8,351 nt of DNA from positions 1 to 8,351 of the forward strand of contig JAMBLK010000178.1 in NCBI GenBank assembly GCA_023336855.1, read 5' to 3'. Below the pieces are notes generated by a model, which worked only from the letters and a program-made list of their open reading frames with translations, made no database searches and was not told the DNA's origin. A program made the position numbers and the translations under genes. This document shows, in pieces, positions 1 to 6,441 of this stretch. This DNA comes from Actinomycetes bacterium. Its GTDB lineage: Bacteria; Actinomycetota; Acidimicrobiia; Spongiisociales; UBA5794. Positions within the stretch are counted from its first letter, which is position 1. Each line of letters starts with the position of its first letter.

Positions 1-63
1 CTCGGTTTCGTCGACACAGGAGACGTGGACGAAGGAGAGCTCGAGACCTTCCTGGCGTTCTGA
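1..63 (+). CDS. C-terminal end of an unrecognised upstream gene (partial)
   Basis: Frame 1 is open from the first base and ends in TGA at 61-63. The visible tail is LGFVDTGDVDEGELETFLAF, 20 residues, strongly acidic and without a motif I recognise. In related actinobacteria the genes upstream of recA are often pgsA, cinA or a small HTH regulator, but the residues seen here do not allow a choice. The stop lies 48 bp before the recA -35 element, and no hairpin terminator is visible in between. Coding status rests only on the open frame running to a stop just before the recA promoter. Confidence 0.5.
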   Translation, partial: LGFVDTGDVDEGELETFLAF

Positions 64-110
64 GTTATGGGCTTCTGGAACGGCGCACCAACCCCTTCGT
101 GCCCAATTCC

Positions 111-139
111 TCGACATCGAACAGGTGTTCGACTACCGT
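111..139 (+). promoter_or_regulatory. recA promoter (-35 TCGACA, -10 TACCGT)
   Basis: TCGACA (111-116) matches the -35 consensus TTGACA at 5 of 6 bases. TACCGT (134-139) fits the actinobacterial -10 pattern TANNNT. The spacer is exactly 17 bp and is almost entirely occupied by the LexA box at 117-132, so bound LexA would block sigma-factor recognition. The predicted 5' UTR is about 90 nt. The elements were read by eye, with no transcription start data. Confidence 0.6.
117..132 (+). promoter_or_regulatory. LexA (SOS) box upstream of recA
   Basis: TCGAACAGGTGTTCGA is a perfect 6-4-6 palindrome of the Gram-positive/actinobacterial SOS type (TCGAAC-N4-GTTCGA). It lies about 100 bp before the recA start, inside the -35/-10 spacer. 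lexA itself is in this window with related boxes, so autoregulation of the SOS circuit is well supported. Confidence 0.93.
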
Positions 140-223
140 AACTCCCGGTCGTGGAATACCATCATTGTGATTCGCGACATCAAATCTGTCACAGGCGCCC
201 GGTACGTTACGGGAACGTCGAAG

Positions 224-229
224 AAGGAG
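224..229 (+). promoter_or_regulatory. recA ribosome binding site
   Basis: AAGGAG sits 5 nt before GTG 235. This decides the recA start: the frame is open further upstream to an ATG at 151, but that start has no Shine-Dalgarno and would add 28 residues unlike any RecA N-terminus. Confidence 0.85.
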
Positions 230-234
230 ACAAC

Positions 235-2367
235 GTGACCGACAAGCAGGGCGACCGCGACAAGAACATCGAGATGGCCATGTCCCAGATCGAGCGTCAG
301 TTCGGCAAGGGCGCCATCATGAAAATGGGCGACGAAGAGATCCGCAATATGGCAGCGATCCCGACGGGGGCACTCTCCCTCGACCTCGCCCTCGGAATCG
401 GTGGCGTGCCACGCGGCCGAATCATCGAGATTTACGGGCCGGAGAGTTCCGGCAAGACGACCCTCGCCCTGCACATCGTCGCAGAAGCGCAGCGCAACGG
501 CGGTCTGGCAGCGTTCATCGATGCCGAGCACGCCCTTGATCCCGTCTACGCCCGGGCGATTGGTCTTGACGTCGATGAGTTGCTGATCTCACAACCCGAT
601 ACGGGTGAGCAGGCCCTCGAGATCACCGACATGCTGATCCGGTCGGGAGCGCTCGATGTGATCGTGATCGACTCGGTCGCCGCGCTCGTACCCCGTGCAG
701 AGCTCGAAGGAGACATGGGGGACGTCCACGTCGGCCTCCAGGCCAGGTTGATGTCCCAGGCCCTGCGCAAACTCGCAGGCACGATCAACCGTTCCCAGAC
801 CACCGTGATCTTCATCAACCAGCTTCGCGAGAAGATCGGTGTGATGTTCGGATGCTTCCAGTACAGCACCAGAGTGACGCTGGCTGATGGCACGCAGGAG
901 AAGATCGGCAAGATCGTCAACCAGAAGCTCCCGGTTGAGGTGCTCGCGGTCGATCCCGACACCGGGAAGATCGAGCCGAGGCGCGTCGTCAACTGGTTCG
1001 ACAACGGCAACGCCGAGCGTTTCCTGCAGTTCACGGTCTACAAGCCTGAAGGGAACGGACGCGCACAGTTCGCCGCCACGGAGCCGCACAAGATCGCGAC
1101 CCCAATGGGGTGGCGTGAGGCTGGAGACCTGGCCGTTGGCGACTCAGTCCTGATGCCGATGAAGCACTACCTCTCAGATCAGCAACGCCAACTCGTTCTC
1201 GGCGGTCTCATGGGAGATGGATCGGTCTCACCAAAGGCGGTGCAGGCGATCGGCGTCACGATGAAATCGCGGTTCCGGTTCGGTCACGGTCCGAAACAGG
1301 ACGAATATGCTCGGTGGAAAGCTTCGTTGCTCGAGGGAGTCCCCGTCAACATCAGCCCTCATGCCAAGGGTGGTCTGATGGTCGAGACGACACCGCTGAT
1401 CGAACTCGATGGTCTCCGCGACGCCGTTTACGTCGGAGGCAAGAAGGTCTTCAGTTGGGACTATCTCAAGGAACTCACACCGTTCGCCCTCGCCATCTGG
1501 TACATGGATGATGGAACGTTCGCGGAACGCCGTATCGATGGTTCGGCGGGTCGTTCCGACATCTGTGTCGAAGCGATGGAACGAACATCACGGAGTCGGC
1601 TGACGGAGTTGTTGAACGACACCTATGGGTTGTCGTGCAAGCTCTTCGACAAGGCAGATAAGGCCGTGATCGTCTTCGACAAGGACGGTACCGAGGCACT
1701 GCACGCTCTTATTGCCCCATATGTCCCCGAACCGATGTCCTACAAGCTGTTGAAACACCATCGAGGTGCCGAGGCTGTCAGTGTCGAGTCGGCTGTCGAG
1801 CGGATGAAGTTGACCCCTGTACCGATCGTCAATATCCACGAGAAGCCTGCCACACGTTCGATGAGGAAGTTCGATCTCGAAGTCGAGGGGCACCACAATT
1901 ACCTGGTCGACGGAGTGATGGTCCACAACTCACCAGAAACGACCCCTGGTGGGCGGGCTCTCAAGTTCTACGCGAGCGTTCGGATCGACATCCGACGCAT
2001 CGAAGCGATCAAGGTGGGAACCGACAACGTCGGAAACCGGGTTCGGGCGAAGATCTCGAAGAACAAGGTCGCTCCACCGTTCCGCCTCGCCGAGTTCGAC
2101 ATCATGTTCGGTGAAGGCATCTCGCGTGAAGGCAGCCTGCTCGACGTCGCTGTCGAAGAGGGAATCGTCCGCAAAGCCGGTGCCTGGTACACGTACGACG
2201 GTGACCAACTCGGTCAGGGGCGTGAGAAGGCCAAGCAATTCCTTCGTGAGAACCCTCAACTCGCGGTTCAACTTCAGGATCAGGTGCTCCGTGCGGTCGG
2301 CCTCATCGTTGATGAGGAGGCGGCGGAAGCCGAGGAGGCCGACATCCAGGAAGAGTCAGGGGAGTAG
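235..2367 (+). CDS. recA: RecA recombinase precursor with in-frame intein
   Basis: RecA forms filaments on single-stranded DNA, drives homologous recombination and acts as coprotease for LexA self-cleavage. The precursor is 710 aa. Removing the intein (residues 207-565) leaves a 351-aa RecA of normal length. The N-extein shows the Walker A loop GPESSGKT (residues 68-75) and the Walker B strand VIVIDS with Asp146. It ends in NQLREKIGVMFG, and the C-extein resumes with SPETTPGGRALKFYASV, so the break lies in the DNA-binding loop L2. The start is GTG 235 with a good RBS. The C-terminus is acidic, as usual for RecA. No recX follows, although it often does in this phylum. Expression should be SOS-controlled through the box at 117-132. 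Identification is certain; splicing is inferred from intact intein motifs. Confidence 0.97.
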   Translation: MTDKQGDRDKNIEMAMSQIERQFGKGAIMKMGDEEIRNMAAIPTGALSLDLALGIGGVPRGRIIEIYGPESSGKTTLALHIVAEAQRNGGLAAFIDAEHALDPVYARAIGLDVDELLISQPDTGEQALEITDMLIRSGALDVIVIDSVAALVPRAELEGDMGDVHVGLQARLMSQALRKLAGTINRSQTTVIFINQLREKIGVMFGCFQYSTRVTLADGTQEKIGKIVNQKLPVEVLAVDPDTGKIEPRRVVNWFDNGNAERFLQFTVYKPEGNGRAQFAATEPHKIATPMGWREAGDLAVGDSVLMPMKHYLSDQQRQLVLGGLMGDGSVSPKAVQAIGVTMKSRFRFGHGPKQDEYARWKASLLEGVPVNISPHAKGGLMVETTPLIELDGLRDAVYVGGKKVFSWDYLKELTPFALAIWYMDDGTFAERRIDGSAGRSDICVEAMERTSRSRLTELLNDTYGLSCKLFDKADKAVIVFDKDGTEALHALIAPYVPEPMSYKLLKHHRGAEAVSVESAVERMKLTPVPIVNIHEKPATRSMRKFDLEVEGHHNYLVDGVMVHNSPETTPGGRALKFYASVRIDIRRIEAIKVGTDNVGNRVRAKISKNKVAPPFRLAEFDIMFGEGISREGSLLDVAVEEGIVRKAGAWYTYDGDQLGQGREKAKQFLRENPQLAVQLQDQVLRAVGLIVDEEAAEAEEADIQEESGE
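853..1929 (+). mobile_element. RecA intein, L2-loop (RecA-b) site, with LAGLIDADG homing endonuclease
   Basis: This 359-aa intein splits RecA between VMFG and SPETT. Splicing residues are all present: Cys1 (CFQYSTRV), block B TEPH with Thr76 and His79, block F FDLEVEGHH with Asp341 and His348, penultimate His358, terminal Asn359, and Ser as the +1 residue. The endonuclease is of the two-motif LAGLIDADG (DOD) type: LGGLMGDG (acidic residue Asp122) and LAIWYMDDG (Asp220). Both catalytic aspartates remain, so homing activity is plausible. The insertion point and segments such as STRVTLADG, EKIGKIVN, LAIWYMDDG and DGVMVHN match, from memory, the M. leprae RecA intein. The M. tuberculosis RecA intein lies elsewhere, further downstream. 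Both borders are unambiguous because the RecA sequence is highly conserved. Confidence 0.95.
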
Positions 2368-2407
2368 GTATCTGAGATTTCGCGTTCCGCGCGGGGCCGA
2401 AGTGCGG

Positions 2408-2413
2408 TAGCAT
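2408..2413 (+). promoter_or_regulatory. Candidate -10 element of the rny promoter
   Basis: TAGCAT in the context GCGGTAGCAT resembles actinobacterial -10 hexamers. No good -35 is visible: TTCCGC lies at the 17-bp spacing (2385-2390). If real, transcription would start near 2420 and the rny mRNA would carry a leader of about 175 nt containing the three hairpins. Tentative. Confidence 0.35.
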
Positions 2414-2462
2414 CGCCTCAGACACACACAAAACATTGATACGAAAGCGGACCAGAACGCAG

Positions 2463-2507
2463 ATGTCGACACGGAGACCAGCGAGCGAAGTGAACAAACG
2501 GGGCTAG
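2463..2507 (+). other. Possible 14-codon leader ORF before rny
   Basis: ATG 2463 opens MSTRRPASEVNKRG and ends at TAG 2505-2507, which is exactly the 3-nt loop of the hairpin at 2499-2513. A ribosome reaching the stop would melt that hairpin, as in attenuation leaders. There is no convincing Shine-Dalgarno, and an ORF of this length occurs easily by chance. Function unknown. Confidence 0.2.
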
Positions 2508-2513
2508 GCCCCG
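2499..2513 (+). other. Leader hairpin 1 (6-bp stem, loop TAG)
   Basis: CGGGGC pairs with GCCCCG around the loop TAG. The left arm CGGGG could instead pair with a second CCCCG at 2528-2532, so two exclusive folds are possible. No T-tract follows, so a classical intrinsic terminator is unlikely. Confidence 0.45.
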
Positions 2514-2537
2514 ACATTCGACGCTGTCCCCGGTGTG

Positions 2538-2559
2538 TGCCGAGCCCACGGGCTCGGCA
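2538..2559 (+). terminator. Strong GC-rich hairpin between recA and rny (terminator or leader structure)
   Basis: TGCCGAGCCC and GGGCTCGGCA are perfectly complementary around AC, in practice a 9-bp stem with a 4-nt loop. It is the strongest inverted repeat I saw. No run of T follows, so it may be a U-less terminator for recA, as proposed in high-GC bacteria, or a structure in the rny leader. No promoter is visible between it and rny, which favours read-through and the leader interpretation. Confidence 0.5.
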
Positions 2560-2561
2560 TG

Positions 2562-2579
2562 CTGCGTTCAGGATCGCAG
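2562..2579 (+). other. Leader hairpin 3 next to the rny ribosome binding site
   Basis: CTGCG (2562-2566) pairs with CGCAG (2575-2579) over an 8-nt loop. It ends 4 nt before the GAGGA Shine-Dalgarno of rny (2584-2588), so it could influence ribosome access. The stem is short and the evidence is weak alone, but it follows hairpin 2 by only 2 nt. Confidence 0.3.
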
Positions 2580-2595
2580 AAACGAGGACATGATG

Positions 2596-4116
2596 ATGCA
2601 GTGGCTCGTAGCAGCCCTGGTGATCGCTGTCATCGGACTTGCGTTCGTTGCAGGCTACGTCCTGTCCCGGAGGGGTAGTCGCGAGCCGACCCCCGACGAG
2701 ACGCTTGCCGATGCCCGGGTCGATGCTCAACGCATACTTGCGCGAGCAGAGGAAGAGGCGCGTTCGAAGGCCGAGACGTACCGCGATCGCGAAGACGCGA
2801 CGCTGGAGCATCGGCGCGTCGAAATGGGATCGCAAGAGTCCCGGCTCTCGCAGCGCGAAGCGACGCTCGAGCAGCGGGCAGGGAACCTTGCTCAGCGCGA
2901 GGAACTCATGATCGCACGCGAGCGTGCGGCGGAGAGCGCCGTCGGTGAGGCAGAAGCCGTCAAGGAAGAAGCTCGCGGAACGCTCGAACGGATTGCAGGT
3001 TTCGACTCGAAAGCAGCAAAGGCCGAGCTTCTCGACAAGGTCGAGACCGAGGCGAGACGTGACGCCATGGCGCTCATCCGTGATCTCGAGGTCAAAGCGC
3101 GTGAAGAGTCGGAGCGAAGAGCACGACGGATCCTCGGAACGGTGATTCAGCGACTTGCCGCCGAAGTCGTCTCGGAGACGACCGTGTCGGTTGTGCCACT
3201 TCCATCCGACGATATGAAGGGCCGGATCATCGGCCGCGATGGCCGCAATATCCGAACGTTCGAAGCCGTTGCGGGCGTGAACCTGATCGTCGATGACACA
3301 CCGGAAGCCGTGTCGGTTTCGACATTCGATCCGGTTCGGCGGGAAGTCGCGCGACGGGCGTTGGAGAGGCTTGTCGAAGGCGGTCGGATCCATCCGTCGT
3401 CGATCGAGGAAGCGTACGAGAAATCGCGTCAGGACGTGGATCAGTCGATTCGCGATGCAGGGGAATGGGCCCTTCTCGAGGTCGGGCTGACGAAGATGCA
3501 CCCCGAACTCATCACGCTTCTCGGCCGGCTTCACTACCGCACGAGTTATGGCCAGAACGTACTGAATCACCTCGTGGAGTCGGCGCACATCGCCGGGATG
3601 CTTGCCGCAGAGCTTGGTATCGACGAGAAGGAAGCGAAGCGAGCGGCGTTCCTGCACGATATCGGCAAGGCCGTATCCCACGAGGTCGGCGGCTCGCATG
3701 CGCTTCTTGGTGCTGAGATCGCTCGCCGGTTCGGCGAGGATCCTGCCATCGTCCATGCGATCGAGTCACATCACAACGAGGTTGAGCCACGGACGCTGAC
3801 GGCGATTCTCGTCCAGGCCGCAGACGCGGTGTCGGCTGCTCGGCCGGGTGCCCGGCGTGAAGCCCTCGAGTCGTATGTCCGCCGACTGGAGCGTCTCGAG
3901 GAGATTGCCGGAGCGTTCCCCGGCGTCTCGACGGTCTTTGCTCTGCAGGCAGGTCGTGAGATCAGGGTTGTGGTCGATCCGGGCAACGTTGATGATCTGC
4001 AGGCCGGCGATCTGGCACGTCGGATCGCTCGCAAACTGGAAGATGACTTGCAGTATCCGGGTCAGATTGAAGTCACCGTGATCCGGGAGTACCGGGCACG
4101 AGACTACGCACGCTGA
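2596..4116 (+). CDS. rny: Ribonuclease Y (membrane-anchored HD-domain endoribonuclease)
   Basis: RNase Y starts mRNA decay by endonucleolytic cleavage at the inner face of the membrane. The 506-aa protein has the family layout: a transmembrane anchor (about residues 2-23), a long charged coiled coil (about 30-190, rich in E, R and A), a KH RNA-binding domain with GRIIGRDGRNIR (209-220), then an HD domain with His325, the HD pair 354-355 in FLHDIGK, HHNEVEP (392-398) and Asp410 in QAADAVSAARPGARR. Three ATGs in a row occur at 2590, 2593 and 2596. The third is chosen because GAGGA at 2584-2588 is 7 nt before it; starting at 2590 adds only two Met. A longer opening from 2533 would run through hairpins and lacks an RBS. 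It heads a cluster with miaB 22 nt downstream. rny at this spot is unlike mycobacteria, which rely on RNase E. Confidence 0.95.
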   Translation: MQWLVAALVIAVIGLAFVAGYVLSRRGSREPTPDETLADARVDAQRILARAEEEARSKAETYRDREDATLEHRRVEMGSQESRLSQREATLEQRAGNLAQREELMIARERAAESAVGEAEAVKEEARGTLERIAGFDSKAAKAELLDKVETEARRDAMALIRDLEVKAREESERRARRILGTVIQRLAAEVVSETTVSVVPLPSDDMKGRIIGRDGRNIRTFEAVAGVNLIVDDTPEAVSVSTFDPVRREVARRALERLVEGGRIHPSSIEEAYEKSRQDVDQSIRDAGEWALLEVGLTKMHPELITLLGRLHYRTSYGQNVLNHLVESAHIAGMLAAELGIDEKEAKRAAFLHDIGKAVSHEVGGSHALLGAEIARRFGEDPAIVHAIESHHNEVEPRTLTAILVQAADAVSAARPGARREALESYVRRLERLEEIAGAFPGVSTVFALQAGREIRVVVDPGNVDDLQAGDLARRIARKLEDDLQYPGQIEVTVIREYRARDYAR

Positions 4117-4138
4117 TCGGGCGGGGTTCACGACGAAT

Positions 4139-5524
4139 ATGAGCGAGTCAGCGATTCTGGGACTACCGGTTGTGCGCGAGTCGCGTGTCCAGCGGCGGGC
4201 GGGCAACTCCTATTTCATCCGCACATTCGGTTGCCAGATGAATGAGCACGACTCGGAGCGGATAGCGGGGCTTCTCGAGGCCGACGGGATGGTCCGCACC
4301 GACGCCGCCGCCGACGCCGACGTCGTTGTTCTCAACACGTGCACGATCCGTGAGAACGCCGACCAGCGCCTCTACGGCTATCTCGGGTCGCTCAAGGCCG
4401 ACAAGCAGAAGAAGCCCGGGATGCGGATCGTCATCGGTGGATGTACCGCCCAGAAGGACAAGGAGATCGTTCGCGAGCGAGCGCCATGGGTCGACGTCGT
4501 CTTCGGAACCCACAACATTCACCGGGTCGTCGATCTTCTGGACCGGGTTGACGAGTGGGGCCCGGTCACCGAGATCTGGGAAGAGTCCAGCAGCCCCGAC
4601 GATGTGCCGTCGTTTCTTCCCACGCGTCGCGAGTCGGAGCACTCCGCCTGGGTGACGATCACCACGGGGTGCAACAACAGTTGCACGTTTTGCATCGTGC
4701 CCATCGTGCGTGGACCCGAGATCAGTCGCCGGCCCGGAGACGTTATCCGGGAGATCCAACGCCTGGGCGACGAAGGAGTGGTCGAGATCACCCTCCTCGG
4801 CCAGAACGTCAACTCCTACGGACGCGACCTCGATCTCAACGGACGCCAACCGCTCTTCGCCGACCTCCTTCGACGGGCCGGCGAGGTTGAGGGGATCGAT
4901 CGGATTCGATACACGAGTCCACATCCGAAGGACATCCAGGAAGACGTCGCGAGAGCGATGGCGGAGACAACAGCCGTGGCCTCACAACTTCATCTCCCGC
5001 TCCAGTCGGGGAGTGACCGCGTCCTGTCGTCGATGCATCGGGGCTACACAGCGAAGCGTTTCCTCGAGAAGCTCGCCATGGCGCGTGAAGTGGTCGCTGA
5101 TCTCAGCGTCTCCACCGACATCATCGTCGGCTTTCCGGGAGAGACCGACGACGACTTCGATGCAACGCTTGCCGTTGTAGAGGGAGCCCGCTTCGACAGC
5201 GCCTACATGTTCCAGTTCTCGCCTCGCCCGGGCACACCGGCAGCGGATATGCCGGACCACGTGCCGCCCGCTGTGGTTCAGGAACGCTTCGATCGCCTCG
5301 TCGCGATGCAGAACGCCATCACGTACGAACAGAACCAGGAGCGGGTCGGGATGATCGAGCGGGTTCTTACCGAGGGCCCTTCCCGCAGAAATCCACAGGT
5401 CGCGACCACCCGAAGTGAGGGCAATCGGATCGTCCATGTCGAAGGGATCTACGAGCCGGGTCGGTTCCTTGACCTCAAGATCACGCGAGCCGCTCCGCAC
5501 TATCTCGAGGGGACACTGGTCTGA
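4139..5524 (+). CDS. miaB: tRNA-2-methylthio-N6-dimethylallyladenosine synthase MiaB
   Basis: MiaB is a radical-SAM methylthiotransferase that converts i6A37 to ms2i6A37 in tRNAs reading UNN codons, acting on the product of MiaA, encoded next. The 461 aa carry all three domains. The N-terminal MTTase domain has the auxiliary-cluster cysteines Cys32 (RTFGCQMNEHDS), Cys68 (LNTCTIRENA) and Cys102 (GGCTAQ). The radical-SAM domain has CNNSCTFC (Cys178, Cys182, Cys185) followed by IVPIVRG and HLPLQSGSD. A TRAM domain covers about 400-461. Length is normal. The start is uncertain: ATG 4139 has only a poor, distant GCGGGG upstream, and GTG 4172 is an alternative. The last bases overlap the miaA start, so the two modification enzymes are probably translationally coupled. 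Confidence 0.96.
   Translation: MSESAILGLPVVRESRVQRRAGNSYFIRTFGCQMNEHDSERIAGLLEADGMVRTDAAADADVVVLNTCTIRENADQRLYGYLGSLKADKQKKPGMRIVIGGCTAQKDKEIVRERAPWVDVVFGTHNIHRVVDLLDRVDEWGPVTEIWEESSSPDDVPSFLPTRRESEHSAWVTITTGCNNSCTFCIVPIVRGPEISRRPGDVIREIQRLGDEGVVEITLLGQNVNSYGRDLDLNGRQPLFADLLRRAGEVEGIDRIRYTSPHPKDIQEDVARAMAETTAVASQLHLPLQSGSDRVLSSMHRGYTAKRFLEKLAMAREVVADLSVSTDIIVGFPGETDDDFDATLAVVEGARFDSAYMFQFSPRPGTPAADMPDHVPPAVVQERFDRLVAMQNAITYEQNQERVGMIERVLTEGPSRRNPQVATTRSEGNRIVHVEGIYEPGRFLDLKITRAAPHYLEGTLV
5507..5512 (+). promoter_or_regulatory. miaA ribosome binding site supporting a CTG start
   Basis: GAGGGG lies inside the end of miaB, 8 nt before CTG 5521. Good Shine-Dalgarno spacing to that codon, and no ATG, GTG or TTG in frame between the upstream stop (5470-5472) and the P-loop, decide the miaA start. 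Confidence 0.65.
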
Positions 5525-6441
5525 GCATCATTGCCGTACTCGGCCCCACCGCAGCCGGGAAGTCCGAGGTCGCCGAGGCGATCGCAGAACGTATCGGTGC
5601 TGAAGTCCTCTCGGTTGATTCGATGCAGGTGTTCCGTGGGATGGACATCGGGACGGCGAAGCCGGATCCGGGCACCCGGAAGCGATTCGGCTACCACCTC
5701 GTCGACATCGCAGATCCGGCAAGTGAATACACGGTGGCGGAGTTCCAGGTCGCAGGCACGAGGATTCTCGATCGGATCGAGTCATCGTCTGGAACGGTCG
5801 TGATCGCCGGCGGCTCCGGCCTGCACTTCCGCTCTCTGGTCGATCCCCTGCGATTCCCTCCGACGGACGTTGACCTGAGAGCGGAGCTCGAATCCCTCGA
5901 CGCCGATGACCTGAGACAGGAACTCGTCGATGGTGATCCGGGGGCTACGGAGGTCATCGACATGGCAAACCCACGCCGCGTACTCCGCGCGGTCGAAATC
6001 ATGCGACTCACGGGAGCCACACCGACGTCGCGGGCGGCTTCCCCCGAAGCAGAGGCCGTGCGAACGTACCAGCCGACGAGAGGCTTCGTGGCGATCGGTG
6101 TCGATCCGGGATCCGAGATCCGGCACCGAATCGAGCAGCGGTTCGACGCGATGCTGGACGCCGGTCTGGTCGACGAGGTAGCGGCTCTTGCCCCATCGCT
6201 GGGGCGGACGGCCAGGCAGGCCGTTGGGTACCGCGAACTCCTCCCGGTGGTTGAACGAGGCAGCGATCTGGCAGCCGCCCGTGATGAAGCTGTCAACGCA
6301 ACCGCATCGCTCGCGAAACGCCAGAGAACGTACTTCCGCAGGGATCCGCGCATTCGATGGATTCCGTGGCACCATGAAACCAACCAGATGGTTCGTTCCG
6401 CGCTGGACCAACTCGAAAAGGACACGTCATGGAGTTCGTGA
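5521..6441 (+). CDS. miaA: tRNA dimethylallyltransferase MiaA, apparent CTG start
   Basis: MiaA transfers a dimethylallyl group to N6 of A37 in tRNAs reading UNN codons, giving i6A37, the substrate of MiaB. From CTG 5521 the protein has 306 aa, the normal family length. The P-loop GPTAAGKS is at residues 8-15, DSMQVFRGMDIGTAKP at 33-48, then NPRRVLRAVEI, QAVGYRELLPVV and the C-terminal KRQRTYFRRDPRIRW. The first ATG in frame (5623) would remove the P-loop and the catalytic Asp33, so it cannot be the start. CTG sits in the overlap CTGA with the miaB stop (5522-5524), like common ATGA or GTGA junctions. The 3' end overlaps dapF by 13 nt. ATC 5527 or ATT 5530 as start, or a sequence error, are less likely alternatives. 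Confidence 0.93.
   Translation: MSIIAVLGPTAAGKSEVAEAIAERIGAEVLSVDSMQVFRGMDIGTAKPDPGTRKRFGYHLVDIADPASEYTVAEFQVAGTRILDRIESSSGTVVIAGGSGLHFRSLVDPLRFPPTDVDLRAELESLDADDLRQELVDGDPGATEVIDMANPRRVLRAVEIMRLTGATPTSRAASPEAEAVRTYQPTRGFVAIGVDPGSEIRHRIEQRFDAMLDAGLVDEVAALAPSLGRTARQAVGYRELLPVVERGSDLAAARDEAVNATASLAKRQRTYFRRDPRIRWIPWHHETNQMVRSALDQLEKDTSWSS
6418..6422 (+). promoter_or_regulatory. dapF ribosome binding site
   Basis: AAGGA, 6 nt before ATG 6429, lies within the last codons of miaA. It fixes the dapF start and the 13-nt overlap. Confidence 0.75.

Noticed and set aside
180..208. Second recA promoter (TCAAAT ... TACGTT)
   Set aside because: The -35 is very weak and the -10 would put the start only about 20 nt before GTG, over the RBS region; not convincing.
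204..218. Small inverted repeat ACGTT-ACGGG-AACGT before the recA RBS
   Set aside because: Only 5 bp of stem with modest GC; too weak to claim regulation.
151..234. Upstream extension of recA from ATG 151
   Set aside because: No Shine-Dalgarno at 151, the added 28 residues do not resemble RecA, and GTG 235 has AAGGAG at 5 nt.
2368..2595. tRNA, CRISPR, known riboswitch or recX remnant between recA and rny
   Set aside because: No cloverleaf, no regularly spaced repeats, no riboswitch core I recognise and no RecX-like peptide in any frame; only the hairpins and mini-ORF were seen.
2356..3756. Long minus-strand open frame of 466 codons opposite rny
   Set aside because: It lies antisense to a clear RNase Y with all domains, its product shows no recognisable motif, and long antisense frames are expected in GC-rich genes.
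4163..4924. Minus-strand open frame of 253 codons opposite miaB
   Set aside because: Antisense shadow of a fully conserved MiaB; no motif, no RBS of note.
5623..6441. miaA starting at ATG 5623
   Set aside because: This would delete the P-loop and catalytic Asp; the conserved N-terminus continues in frame to CTG 5521.
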